Part shown: one piece after another, positions 32,355-40,630 of the stretch
Layout: each line of letters opens with the position of its first letter
Position numbering within the stretch: position 1 is the stretch's first letter
Assembly (NCBI GenBank): GCA_004172935.1
Contig: SDZD01000039.1
Span: 27,531-91,530, forward strand
DNA: 64,000 nucleotides
Direction of reading: 5' to 3'
Source of the DNA: a bacterium
Lineage (GTDB): Bacteria; Armatimonadota; Abditibacteriia; Abditibacteriales; Abditibacteriaceae
The notes under the pieces: generated by a model
Database searches by the model: none
Seen by the model: the letters and a program-made list of their open reading frames with translations, nothing else
Told to the model about the DNA's origin: nothing
Position numbers and translations under genes: made by a program

Positions 32355-34799
32355 ATGAAACTTGCCTCACCCAAATTTTTGTTCGTGCTTGCTTTATGTC
32401 CGGCGGTGGCTCAGGCGGCTCCTGTTGTGACTGGCAAGGCGGAGGTCAAACCTATTTCAGCTACTATCGAAAGTGTTTTTGAGCGGGCCAAAGGGAATCG
32501 CGCGCAGATCGAATTGGCGTGGAAACAGACCCCCAAGAAACAGCGAGCGGGCATGTTGTTTTTGCTTGCGAACGCGCCCGATTCGGATTTGCAGACATTG
32601 AGCGCGGCATTTTTGCGCACGCAAGTACAGATCGCTTTTGAGGCGCGCGATAAGTCGCCGTGGAAAACGCAGATTTCGGAAGCGGTGTTCTTCAATGATG
32701 TGCTGCCTTATGCTTCGCTGACTGAGAAGCGCGATGATGTGCGTGGGCAACTGCGCACGTTGTCGTTGCCGCTGATTGTGGGCATCAAGTCGCCTTCTGA
32801 GGCGGCGCTGACCATCAATCGGAAGTTATTTCCGCTGGTGAAGGTGAAATATTCGACGGAGCGGGCGCGCCCCGACCAAAGCCCAGCGGAGTCAATGCAA
32901 AGCGGGAAGGCTTCGTGTTCGGGGCTGTCGATTTTGCTGGTGGATGCTTGCCGCAGTGTGGGCATTCCGGCGCGTGTGGTGGGGACGCCGATGTGGTCGA
33001 ATGGGCGTGGTAATCACACCTGGGTCGAGGTTTGGGATGGGGAATGGAAATTTATAGGGGCGGCTGAAGGCGACGACCTGAACAAAGGTTGGTTCGTGGG
33101 GGATGCCTCGAAGGCGAACACCGGAAAGGCCGAAAACGCCATTTATGCGACGAGCTGGGGGAAAACCGGCGTCGCGTTTCCGATGGTTTGGGACCAGGAC
33201 AACCAGAACGTGGGCGCACAGAATGTGACGCTGCGCTATGCCCCCGAACCCCAGCCCGTTGCCGCCGAGGGGAAGACCCGTTTACTGGTTTCGATTCAGG
33301 GAGCGGATGGAAAGCGAATCGTAGTTCCTGTGACAGCGATTGACGCCGAAGGGAAGAAATTGGGTTCGGGTTCGACACGCGGCGAAACCGCCGATGCGAA
33401 CGACTTTTTGTCGTTCGAGGTGCCGCATAATTCGACGATCACGTTGGAGATCACACAGAACGGACAGGTCGGGCGCGGCGTGGTGAAAGTGGGGGCCGAT
33501 GCGGAACAGAAAGTGGCTTTGAGCGCCCAAGTGCCGAAGCCCGCAGGGCCAGATTTGTCGCAATTGGCGACGCGAGTGCCCGTTATTACGCCGAAATACA
33601 TCACTCCGGTTGGAAAACCGATTCCAGCGGAGCTAGAAACGCAGATTCGGGCAGCGGCTAAGGAGTTTTTCGCTCTACCTGCCGATGAAAGGGCGCGTTG
33701 GAAGGCTCCTGAGGTATTGGATAGCGCTCTGGCGACCAATGAAGCCGCGATTCGCGCGGTAGTCTGGTCGGTCTATAAAGCGACAGAGCAACCCGATTTG
33801 AAGAAGGATTTCGAGGCGAATGTGGCGCGCAATGGGCAGTATGTGTCGCCGTTCGCGATTCGCACGGTGGGCGAAAAGCCGAAGAATGGGTGGGGGTTAG
33901 TTATCGCGATGCATGGCGGCGGTGGGACGGCCAAGGAAGTGAACGATTCGCAGTGGGAGGGCATGAAAACCCACTATCGCGACCACCCTGAACTGGGCGG
34001 TTACAAGTACATGGCGCTGCGGGCGCCCAATGACACATGGAACGGGTTTTACGACGACTATGTGTATCCGCTTGTGGCGAACCTGATTCGCGCTCAGGTG
34101 CTGTATGGGGATGTCGATTTGAATCGGGTTTATATCATGGGGTACTCGCATGGCGGCTACGGCGCTTATGCCATCGGGCCGAAGACTCCTGACCGCTTTG
34201 CCTTCGTTCATGCTTCGGCGGGTGCTGTGACTGATGGCGAAAGCAGTTCGAAGACACTGCGCAACACGCCTTTCACGGCGATGGTAGGCGAGTTCGATAC
34301 GGCTTATGATCGGCTGGCGCGCAACCAGAAATTCGATGTGGGAATCAAGGAGTTACGCGGCGACCGTACGGATATTTTCCCGGTGCGCGTGGATGTCATG
34401 AAGGGATTTCAGCATGGCAACCTCCCTGACCGCGATGAGTTGGTGGAGATGTTGCCAGTGAGCCGCAACCCTGTACCACATGAGTTGACGTGGGAACAGA
34501 CCGATGGGGTTGTGCGCGACTTCTTCTGGTTGCAGAGCGAAGCCCCCGGCAAGAAGCGCGAGATCGACGCGACGGTGAAGGACAACGCCGTGACAGTGAC
34601 GACGACGGGCGAAGTGAAAGAGGCAGCAGTGCTGCTGGATTCGCGGCTGGTCGATTACTCGAAGCCCGTCACATTGAATGTGAACGGGAAGGCTTCGGCT
34701 CTGGATTTGGAGCCGAGTTTCGCGACGCTGTGCGACACGATGGCGCGGCGCGGCGATAGAGAACTTGCGTTTTCGGTTCGCATTCCTTTGATGCCTTAA
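32355..34799 (+). CDS. secreted transglutaminase-like domain fused to an alpha/beta hydrolase
   Basis: From ATG 32355 the 814-aa protein has a signal peptide ending PAVAQA. The N-terminal half carries a transglutaminase-core motif: Cys188 in GKASCSGLSILLVDACR and His221 in RGNHTWVEVWDGEW, the usual Cys-His pair of this papain-like fold. A carboxypeptidase-regulatory-like beta domain follows (about 305-395). The C-terminal part (about 505-725) is an esterase/peptidase-type hydrolase with GLVIAMHGGGG and the nucleophile elbow YIMGYSHGGYG (about Ser598); the His is probably in KGFQHGNLPD. Fusion of the two activities suggests successive attack on a cross-linked or esterified extracellular polymer, which is inference. 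Confidence 0.85.
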   Translation: MKLASPKFLFVLALCPAVAQAAPVVTGKAEVKPISATIESVFERAKGNRAQIELAWKQTPKKQRAGMLFLLANAPDSDLQTLSAAFLRTQVQIAFEARDKSPWKTQISEAVFFNDVLPYASLTEKRDDVRGQLRTLSLPLIVGIKSPSEAALTINRKLFPLVKVKYSTERARPDQSPAESMQSGKASCSGLSILLVDACRSVGIPARVVGTPMWSNGRGNHTWVEVWDGEWKFIGAAEGDDLNKGWFVGDASKANTGKAENAIYATSWGKTGVAFPMVWDQDNQNVGAQNVTLRYAPEPQPVAAEGKTRLLVSIQGADGKRIVVPVTAIDAEGKKLGSGSTRGETADANDFLSFEVPHNSTITLEITQNGQVGRGVVKVGADAEQKVALSAQVPKPAGPDLSQLATRVPVITPKYITPVGKPIPAELETQIRAAAKEFFALPADERARWKAPEVLDSALATNEAAIRAVVWSVYKATEQPDLKKDFEANVARNGQYVSPFAIRTVGEKPKNGWGLVIAMHGGGGTAKEVNDSQWEGMKTHYRDHPELGGYKYMALRAPNDTWNGFYDDYVYPLVANLIRAQVLYGDVDLNRVYIMGYSHGGYGAYAIGPKTPDRFAFVHASAGAVTDGESSSKTLRNTPFTAMVGEFDTAYDRLARNQKFDVGIKELRGDRTDIFPVRVDVMKGFQHGNLPDRDELVEMLPVSRNPVPHELTWEQTDGVVRDFFWLQSEAPGKKREIDATVKDNAVTVTTTGEVKEAAVLLDSRLVDYSKPVTLNVNGKASALDLEPSFATLCDTMARRGDRELAFSVRIPLMP

Positions 34800-34812
34800 T
34801 TGAGGGGAAATG

Positions 34813-34846
34813 AAAAAGGGCGACGCAAACCGCGTCGCCCTTTTTT
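34813..34846 (+). terminator. strong rho-independent terminator
   Basis: AAAAAGGGCGACGC at 34813-34826 pairs perfectly with GCGTCGCCCTTTTT at 34832-34845, with a 5-nt loop and a T-run. It ends the transglutaminase/hydrolase transcript 13 bp after the stop. Confidence 0.9.
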
Positions 34847-34900
34847 GTTGCCAATGGGGTTGGTACGTCGGTGACTCCTTTCGTAGTGATGAAGAACTGT

Positions 34901-35040
34901 TTGAGGGCGAACACAAGGTTCGCCCCTACAAAGGACAATAGCCCCGATTGATTTTAAAAATCCTAATTCGCTAGTTAGGATTCTGCTTAATTTCAATTCA
35001 GATTTCCCCCTGTAGGGGCGAACCTTGTGTTCGCCCTCAA
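34901..35040. repeat. MITE-like element with perfect 30-bp inverted repeats
   Basis: TTGAGGGCGAACACAAGG... at 34901-34930 is repeated exactly in inverted orientation at 35011-35040, ending TGTAGGGGCGAACC. The 80-bp interior is AT-rich and contains a short AATCCTAATT...TTAGGATT inverted repeat. The unit is 140 bp and non-coding. The terminal GTAGGGGC is shared with the element at 11491-11596. It looks like a non-autonomous transposable element or a foldback repeat. Confidence 0.7.
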
Positions 35041-35086
35041 TCAGCTACCCAATGAGCGGTAATAGGGAACACCTGGCCCTTTGGTT

Positions 35087-35434
35087 TTAGGCCCAGAGGG
35101 ATGCCAGAGTGGCGAAGATGTTTTTTGCGGGGGTGGGAGAGGTGTGGTTTGTGGTTGTCCAGTTGGAGTTGTTGGCGATGGCCTGGATGACTACTCGACC
35201 TGCCCTACTCGCTTGCCATTGCTGGCCGGGGCGCAACAGGGTGTCGCCAGCTTCACCTTCTTGAGTGAGCCAGAGAACGCCCGATGTGGCGCGCACTTCC
35301 AAACCGGGACGGGCTTCGATGGTTTGGGTTTGGCCGCTCAGGAGGGTTGGGGACTGGGCGGAGTCTTGTTGTGAACGGCTGGGGCGGGCCGTTGTCATGG
35401 ATGGATTTTGCTGGATTCTTCCTACGAATTGCAT
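35087..35434 (-). CDS. DUF2917 domain protein
   Basis: From ATG 35434 (AGGAGA seven bases upstream) the product has 115 aa. After a polar N-terminus it has SGQTQTIEARPGLEVRATSG followed by VLWLTQEGEAGDTLLRPGQQ and RAGRVVIQAI, a cupin-like beta pattern typical of DUF2917. The function of the family is unknown. I recall it beside MocR-type regulators in other bacteria, as here, where the regulator is transcribed divergently. The open frame continues upstream to 35536, but that part overlaps the regulator's promoter region. Confidence 0.8.
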   Translation of the reverse strand: MQFVGRIQQNPSMTTARPSRSQQDSAQSPTLLSGQTQTIEARPGLEVRATSGVLWLTQEGEAGDTLLRPGQQWQASRAGRVVIQAIANNSNWTTTNHTSPTPAKNIFATLASLWA

Positions 35435-35608
35435 GTAACTTTCTCCTGTTGTGACAGAGAGTTTCGGGGGGTTGAAACACGAAACATAGGCGCAACAATT
35501 GGTTATTTTGGGCAGTACAGTTTTGAATTTATACAACTGTATCGGTCACAAATGGGGGTAATTGTGCCTATCCTTGTCTTAAAAAGCGAAGACACTGAGG
35601 ATATGAGC

Positions 35609-37072
35609 ATGAATGGGGGCGACTCGAACGAGGGGTTGTTGTATGAACAGGTGGCTTCGCGCTTCGTGTCGTTGATAGAGAAGGGGACGCTTCAAGTTGG
35701 TGAGCGGGTGCCCTCGGTGCGGCGGATGGCGGCGCAGGAAGGGGTGAGCATTTCGACGGTGGTCCATGCGTACCGCGCGTTGGAGGATGAGGGATGGTTG
35801 GAAGCGCGGCCCCAATCGGGGTATTATGTGCGGCGCAAGGTTGCCACGCCCGCCCCCATGTCGCGGCACTTGCCGTTGCTGCCAGAACCCGATGTTTCGT
35901 GCCCGGAGTGTGAGCCGACGCCAGTTTCGATTGTGGATATTTCGATGCGGGTGGCGCATGTGATACGCGACCCGAACATGATTCAGCTGGGCATGGCAGT
36001 GTGTGACCCAAACATTCACCCGACGAAGCAGTTGAACCGGATGTTGCAGGAGGTGGCACGCAGTTGTAGCAATGCGGGCAACACGTATAACACGGCGCCG
36101 GGGGCACCTGAGGTGCGGGCGGCGATTGCGGCTCGGTCGCTGAGCGCGGGGTGTGCGCTGGGGCCAGACGATGTGGTGATGACGCTGGGGTGTTTGGAGG
36201 CGCTGAATTTGTGTTTGCGCGCAGTGTGTGAGCCGGGAGATACGGTGGTGCTGGAATCGCCGACTTACTTTAGCGCGCTACAGGCGATTGAGGTGCTGGG
36301 ACTACGCGCATTGGAAGTGCCAACGCATCCACGCGATGGGATCGTGTTGGAAGCGTTGGAAGAGGTGTTGGAGCGGGAGCCGGTGAAGGCGTGCTTGCTG
36401 ATGCCTTGTTTCAGTAACCCGTTGGGTTCGCGGATGCCGGAAGAAAATAAGAAGCGACTGGTGGAGATGTTGCGTGAACGGCAGATTCCGCTGATTGAGG
36501 ACGATATTTGGGCAGATACCTCGTTCGAGGACCCTCGGCCTAAGGCGGCGAAGGCTTATGACGAGGATGGGTGGGTGATGCTTTGCTCATCGTTTAGTAA
36601 GACGCTGGGACCAGGGTATCGGGTGGGCTGGGCGGCGCCAGGGCGGTGGCGACGCAAGGTGGAATATTTAAAATTAGTGACAAATGTGGGAAATCCACCT
36701 TTAACGGAGTTGGCGGTGGCGGAGTTTTTGAAGCGCGGCGGGTATGACCACCATCTGCGGCGGGTGCGGCGGCTGTTCGCCGAGGGCGTGGAATGTGGGT
36801 TGCGAGCGGTGGGTTGTTACTTTCCCGAAGGTACGCGGGTGACAAGGCCACGCGGAGGGCATATGCTATGGGTAGAGTTGCCGCCTAAAGTTGACGGCTT
36901 AGAGTTGTTTGAGGCGGCGCTACGGGTCAATATTTCGATAGCTCCCGGTCAGATTTTTTCATCGCGCCATAGCTCGCATAGGTTCATACGGCTGAACTGC
37001 GCGTATCATCCGCCCGATGTCATCGAGACGGCGCTGAAGACATTGGGGCAACTGGTTGAGGAGCGGGTGTAG
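35609..37072 (+). CDS. MocR-type transcriptional regulator (GntR HTH plus aminotransferase fold)
   Basis: I place the start at ATG 35609, eight bases after GAGG; the frame is open back to 35408 but has no better start. The N-terminal winged helix (LLYEQVASRFVSLIEKGTL, RVPSVRRMAAQEGVSISTVV, RALEDEGWLEARPQSGYYV) is of the GntR/MocR type. A fold-type I aminotransferase domain follows (GDTVVLESPTYF, CLLMPCFSNPLG, LIEDDIWADTSF) with the PLP-binding Lys in CSSFSKTLGPGYRVGW. These regulators sense PLP or amino compounds. Its probable target is the divergent DUF2917 gene and its own promoter. Confidence 0.9.
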   Translation: MNGGDSNEGLLYEQVASRFVSLIEKGTLQVGERVPSVRRMAAQEGVSISTVVHAYRALEDEGWLEARPQSGYYVRRKVATPAPMSRHLPLLPEPDVSCPECEPTPVSIVDISMRVAHVIRDPNMIQLGMAVCDPNIHPTKQLNRMLQEVARSCSNAGNTYNTAPGAPEVRAAIAARSLSAGCALGPDDVVMTLGCLEALNLCLRAVCEPGDTVVLESPTYFSALQAIEVLGLRALEVPTHPRDGIVLEALEEVLEREPVKACLLMPCFSNPLGSRMPEENKKRLVEMLRERQIPLIEDDIWADTSFEDPRPKAAKAYDEDGWVMLCSSFSKTLGPGYRVGWAAPGRWRRKVEYLKLVTNVGNPPLTELAVAEFLKRGGYDHHLRRVRRLFAEGVECGLRAVGCYFPEGTRVTRPRGGHMLWVELPPKVDGLELFEAALRVNISIAPGQIFSSRHSSHRFIRLNCAYHPPDVIETALKTLGQLVEERV

Positions 37073-37151
37073 ACGGTTATTGAGGCTTGTAATTGGCTAA
37101 TAATACATGTTGACGGGCATAAAACCCGCGGGTGAAACACAAAAAAGGTTC

Positions 37152-37180
37152 TTGACACTTAGGTCTGGAGGTTTTATAGT
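37152..37180 (+). promoter_or_regulatory. near-consensus sigma-70 promoter
   Basis: TTGACA at 37152-37157 and TATAGT at 37175-37180 are separated by exactly 17 bp. This is the best housekeeping-type promoter that I see in the window. The next gene in this direction starts only at 37766. Confidence 0.7.
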
Positions 37181-37765
37181 TATTTCATCTTCAAATACCA
37201 CCTCTTAGGTAGTATTTCGAAATAGGTCGATTATGATTAGCCGCTTGATGTGCCATTTGGGCCGTAGCTCGAAGCTGTGTTGTCGCTGAGCAGGTTATAG
37301 TGGTGTGGCACCCTTTATTTGCGAGCCACAATCGAGTTCCTCTGATTTCTTTCAGGAAACAAACCCAATTATTAACGGTAGAGAGTTAACGGGCTTTTAA
37401 AACGAAGCCTTTATTGGACTGAAACGAGTTTCATGCTGAGAAATCGGTAATTTACGAAAAAAAATCGGAATTTAGAACACTATTAGCCGGCATTCCCTAT
37501 TTTCCTCTTGCTATTACATAGCGTTTGAAATAAAACTCAATACAGTTTTTCGGCCATGTCAATGGCTTTGTTTTCAAGAACTGTGGGCTTAGCTTAAATA
37601 ACGCCAAATTTCAGGGATGATGAGCATCCCCTCAGTTCACCGATTGTGTTACGGGCACAGCGTCAGATTTTCGCTATATGGAACGTGTCTGAAACATAAT
37701 AACTGTATATTTCCAGATAGACGCCTTAACAAGACGCCTCGGCCAATTCGTTTCTTATTTGAATT
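37181..37765 (+). other. long AT-rich leader or unrecognised non-coding RNA upstream of the pseudopilin
   Basis: Nearly 600 bp follow the promoter without a convincing ORF (the longest, 73 codons at 37617-37838, overlaps the pseudopilin start). It contains small hairpins, for example TGAAAC-GA-GTTTCA near 37420. I recognise no riboswitch family or terminator within it. It could be a structured 5' leader or encode a small RNA. Confidence 0.35.
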
Positions 37766-38644
37766 ATGGATTCCTTATCTCCAATCGCAGCCGCAAAACA
37801 GGCACGCAGGGCATTCACCCTTATCGAATTGCTTGTAGTTATCGCAATCATCGCAATCCTTGCTGCCATCTTGTTCCCGGTTTTCGGCCGCGCTCGCGAA
37901 AATGCCCGCCGTTCCTCGTGCATCAGCAACCTCAAACAGATTGGTTTGGGCTTCGCGCAGTACATGCAAGATTACGACAGCAAATATCCTCAGCCTATCC
38001 CCGCCTCTTTGGCCGACATTGGTTGCTGCTGGAATGCACCAGCTGAGTCCGATGGCTCGACTGCTGCAGATATTGCTGCCAATCCACACTGGCGCCAAAC
38101 GTGGGTAGAGTTGCTGCAACCCTACTTGAAGAGCTACCAAATCTTCAGTTGCCCTTCCAGCTCAGAACTCGACCTGACATCGGGCGTTGCTTTCAAGCCC
38201 AAATTCGTCAACAGCTATATGATGAACAAACTTCTGGCGTGGCGCAGTGAGGCAGGAACATTAGCTCCCAGCAAGATTTTGTTAGCTTATGAACAGTTGG
38301 GAGACATGGGCCTTAGCGGCTACAATGTTATGGCAGGCAACCCTTACACGGTGACTGGCCCCGCTGGCTTCGCTAACGGAACCACCTATGATAGTGCCAC
38401 ATTTACTTGTGCAAGCAGCCTTGGTAGTTTGAATGGTGTATCCCCCAACTGGAAAAAAATCCACCTGTCCACCAATAACTACCTTTTTGCCGATGGCCAT
38501 GTCAAGTCCTTAGTTCCAGTAGGAGCCGCAGGATACAAACCTTATGGTGCCATTAACGCCGACGGAACGGGAGCCTCACCATGGCGATGGGGAGCACCCA
38601 ACAATTGCCCCGTTATGATGACACCTGATAGGGAAATCAGCTAA
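37766..38644 (+). CDS. DUF1559-type pseudopilin (second copy)
   Basis: The 292-aa protein has a basic leader (MDSLSPIAAAKQARRA) and the prepilin peptidase site and hydrophobic helix FTLIELLVVIAIIAILAAIL, then CISNLKQIGLGFAQYMQDYDSKYP. The domain ends NNYLFADGHVKSL, the DGH signature. It is about 50% alike to the other copy at 11623-12456 in the N-terminal 60 residues and diverges after that. A small lipoprotein gene follows 28 bp later and is likely co-transcribed. No Shine-Dalgarno is obvious. Confidence 0.9.
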   Translation: MDSLSPIAAAKQARRAFTLIELLVVIAIIAILAAILFPVFGRARENARRSSCISNLKQIGLGFAQYMQDYDSKYPQPIPASLADIGCCWNAPAESDGSTAADIAANPHWRQTWVELLQPYLKSYQIFSCPSSSELDLTSGVAFKPKFVNSYMMNKLLAWRSEAGTLAPSKILLAYEQLGDMGLSGYNVMAGNPYTVTGPAGFANGTTYDSATFTCASSLGSLNGVSPNWKKIHLSTNNYLFADGHVKSLVPVGAAGYKPYGAINADGTGASPWRWGAPNNCPVMMTPDREIS

Positions 38645-38672
38645 AAGACGAATACGCAAATTGTTTCACACA

Positions 38673-38912
38673 ATGAAAAAAACGACAATCATCTTCAACC
38701 TCATACTGGGATTATCATGCGCAGTTCTGCTTGCAGGATGCGGGAGTCCGGATGAAGATCCGAACGCTGGTGCCAGTGGTGAGGGTGTTCGCCCAGAAGG
38801 TGTGGCGAACACCGCAGGCCAGTCAAAAGATGGAAAATCCACGGTAGAACTTGAGCCTCCGTCAGAAAATAAAGGGGCTAATTTCGCTCCTGCCAAGGGC
38901 AAAAAGCCTTAA
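38673..38912 (+). CDS. small lipoprotein
   Basis: From ATG 38673 the 79-aa product has a lipoprotein signal with lipobox LLAGCG (Cys26), then a charged, disordered chain rich in Gly, Glu, Pro and Lys (DEDPNAGASGEGVRPEG). It is probably membrane-tethered outside the cytoplasm. A strong terminator 34 bp later closes the unit shared with the pseudopilin gene, suggesting that the two act together. Confidence 0.75.
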   Translation: MKKTTIIFNLILGLSCAVLLAGCGSPDEDPNAGASGEGVRPEGVANTAGQSKDGKSTVELEPPSENKGANFAPAKGKKP

Positions 38913-38946
38913 TAGTCAGCAAGTCGCCTTACTGGGCGCACAATAA

Positions 38947-38990
38947 CAGAAAGGGAGCATTCGCTACGGCGGATGCTCCCTTTCTGTTTG
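38947..38990 (+). terminator. terminator of the pseudopilin-lipoprotein unit
   Basis: CAGAAAGGGAGCAT at 38947-38960 is the exact inverse of ATGCTCCCTTTCTG at 38973-38986, with a 12-nt loop and TTTG after it. The following gap to 39316 contains GC-rich filler up to about 39120 and an AT-rich stretch (39170-39250) that probably holds the promoter of the next gene. Confidence 0.75.
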
Positions 38991-39316
38991 CCCGGTTTTG
39001 TGGGCACAGTGCTGAATATAGGCTTCTGTGCCTTCGGCCCCCTGACGTTGCCGAGTATCCGGACTTGACGGGCACAGCAAGGCGCTTCGTGCGGCTGGAT
39101 GCGAAGGCTACAGTAATCAGGAAGGCTCTACTTTTCTATCTCATTCTTCGTTTTTGACTTGAACAGACATGCCCCATAGGTAACAGTTACAATTTAATTA
39201 ACACAACCGTAATAATATAATAAGATTTACTCTTTTCTGAGAGTATTATTGAGTTATAATGTTCATCGAAAGGCGCCAACATCCCCAGTCCCCGGCGCCT
39301 TACCCCACAAAATCCG

Positions 39317-40027
39317 ATGAAAAACGTGTTCAAGAAAGTGTTTCTTGCTGGCGCTATTGCGCTGGCCGCGCTCGGTACTCTGGTGGCTCAGCCTGCTCAG
39401 GCTCAGACACCTACTCCTACTCCTACTCCTACTCCCGATTGGGAGGTTGCCATCAGTGGTGCTCCTCCTGCCGCCACAAGTTGGGGTATTCCTGGCGGCA
39501 CTCCCCCAGCTTACTATAACCAGAATCCGCCTCATGGATTGAACGGTTTAGTGTCAGGAGGTGCTACAGCCTTGAATCCTGGCTATCCGGCCAATGGCAC
39601 CTACATATACAACCAGTATCTAACAACCACATTTACTTGGAGAGGAAGCGCTGTTAGCATTCCTTCAACGGTTGATGTAGATGAGACAGTTCAGACATAT
39701 TCTGCAGTTCAGCCTAAGAAGGGACGCACCGCTAGTTATGGTAGTGCGATTCAGTACGTGGCCGATCTATTCGACCTGGAACCGGGAGTTACACCAACAA
39801 TAACGACCACCAATTTCAGTAGGGATTCCGTGTCTGTTTCTACCACAACGAACGTTCCCGTACTATATGACGCAGTCACAGGAACTTATGTAGCAACACT
39901 TCCTACACGCCACTTGCAATATGGCTTTGTTGTCGATTGGAGTTTGGAACCGACAATCCCAGTAAGTCAGTACCCCATGTTCTATACCGCTGATAGCTGG
40001 GGTTATACAGTGGGCCTCGCCCCTTAG
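39317..40027 (+). CDS. secreted protein with Thr-Pro repeat linker
   Basis: The 236-aa protein has a signal peptide (MKNVFKKVFLAGAIALAALG...AQAQ) followed directly by four TP dipeptides (TPTPTPTP) encoded by an ACTCCT repeat, as in glycosylated linkers. The mature domain is Thr/Ser/Tyr-rich and beta-like (TTTFTWRGSAVSIPSTVDVDETV, TITTTNFSRDSVSVSTTTNVPV). I do not recognise it. It could be a surface or matrix protein. A terminator follows 18 bp after the stop. Confidence 0.65.
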   Translation: MKNVFKKVFLAGAIALAALGTLVAQPAQAQTPTPTPTPTPDWEVAISGAPPAATSWGIPGGTPPAYYNQNPPHGLNGLVSGGATALNPGYPANGTYIYNQYLTTTFTWRGSAVSIPSTVDVDETVQTYSAVQPKKGRTASYGSAIQYVADLFDLEPGVTPTITTTNFSRDSVSVSTTTNVPVLYDAVTGTYVATLPTRHLQYGFVVDWSLEPTIPVSQYPMFYTADSWGYTVGLAP

Positions 40028-40044
40028 TTCCGATTCCATCTTAA

Positions 40045-40073
40045 ACGGCCCGCTCACTGAGCGGGTCGTTTTC
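40045..40073 (+). terminator. terminator after the secreted TP-linker protein
   Basis: ACGGCCCGCTC-ACT-GAGCGGGTCGT forms a stem with a CCCGCTC/GAGCGGG core, followed by TTTTCG. It lies 18 bp after the stop at 40027. Confidence 0.7.
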
Positions 40074-40126
40074 GTAATTTCAGGTGGGTTTGACTGGGGA
40101 GGATGCGCGGGGTTACTGGCGTTTTT

Positions 40127-40412
40127 AGCCCCTCCTAACCTCCCCAACTTCGTTAGAGAGGGACCACTCATGGAACTGTGGTGGGGTTTGTCTTTGAGTA
40201 GAGGTTGGTATTCGCTACGCGGCCCTCACCCGGCACTTCGTGCCACCCACGCCCAGAAGGCAGCCGCACGAGTGGGAGAGGGGCTGAGTTGTGTGATTCT
40301 CTCGCGCTTACGCGGCCTTGGTGCAGCAATCTCTCGCGGATATGGCAGGCCATGTCCCTACCAGTCCCGATCAATGCGCAGGACCTTCTCGCGGATATGG
40401 CAGGCCATGTCC
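40127..40412. repeat. cluster of dispersed repeats
   Basis: The 603-bp gap 40028-40630 is mostly repeats: a CCCCTCCTAACCTCCCC...GACCACTCATGGAACTG block (40127-40178), a TTCGCTACGCGGCCCTCACCCGGC block (about 40210-40290), and two palindromic GGATATGGCAGGCCATGTCC units (40331-40362 and 40386-40412), 55 bp apart. The rest (40413-40630) holds no recognised feature beyond the probable promoter of the LLM oxidoreductase. Open frames here (97-106 codons) are repeat artefacts. Confidence 0.75.
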
Positions 40413-40630
40413 ATAGGGCATTTATCGAATGGGGCGCTCGTTTTGGTGGCTTCTTGCACTTCTCTGTTTTTTTGGGGAGCCATAGCGTGAGAGGGTAAGA
40501 CCGAGCGGGGGAAGTCTGTCCTCATCAGTGAAATTGACAGTGAGAAGGGGCAAAGGTCGGAGCGCGGGGGGATTTGGGGCGTATGATATGTAACTATGCA
40601 AGTTGCTTATAGCGGACTTGCTATCGACTT

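Noticed and set aside
35408..35608. N-terminal extension of the MocR regulator
   Set aside because: It covers the promoter region and the divergent start and gives a peptide unlike any GntR protein; ATG 35609 has a suitable ribosome-binding site.
40170..40498. 97- and 106-codon ORFs upstream of the LLM oxidoreductase
   Set aside because: They fall entirely within repeat copies; similar peptides would appear wherever the repeats occur.
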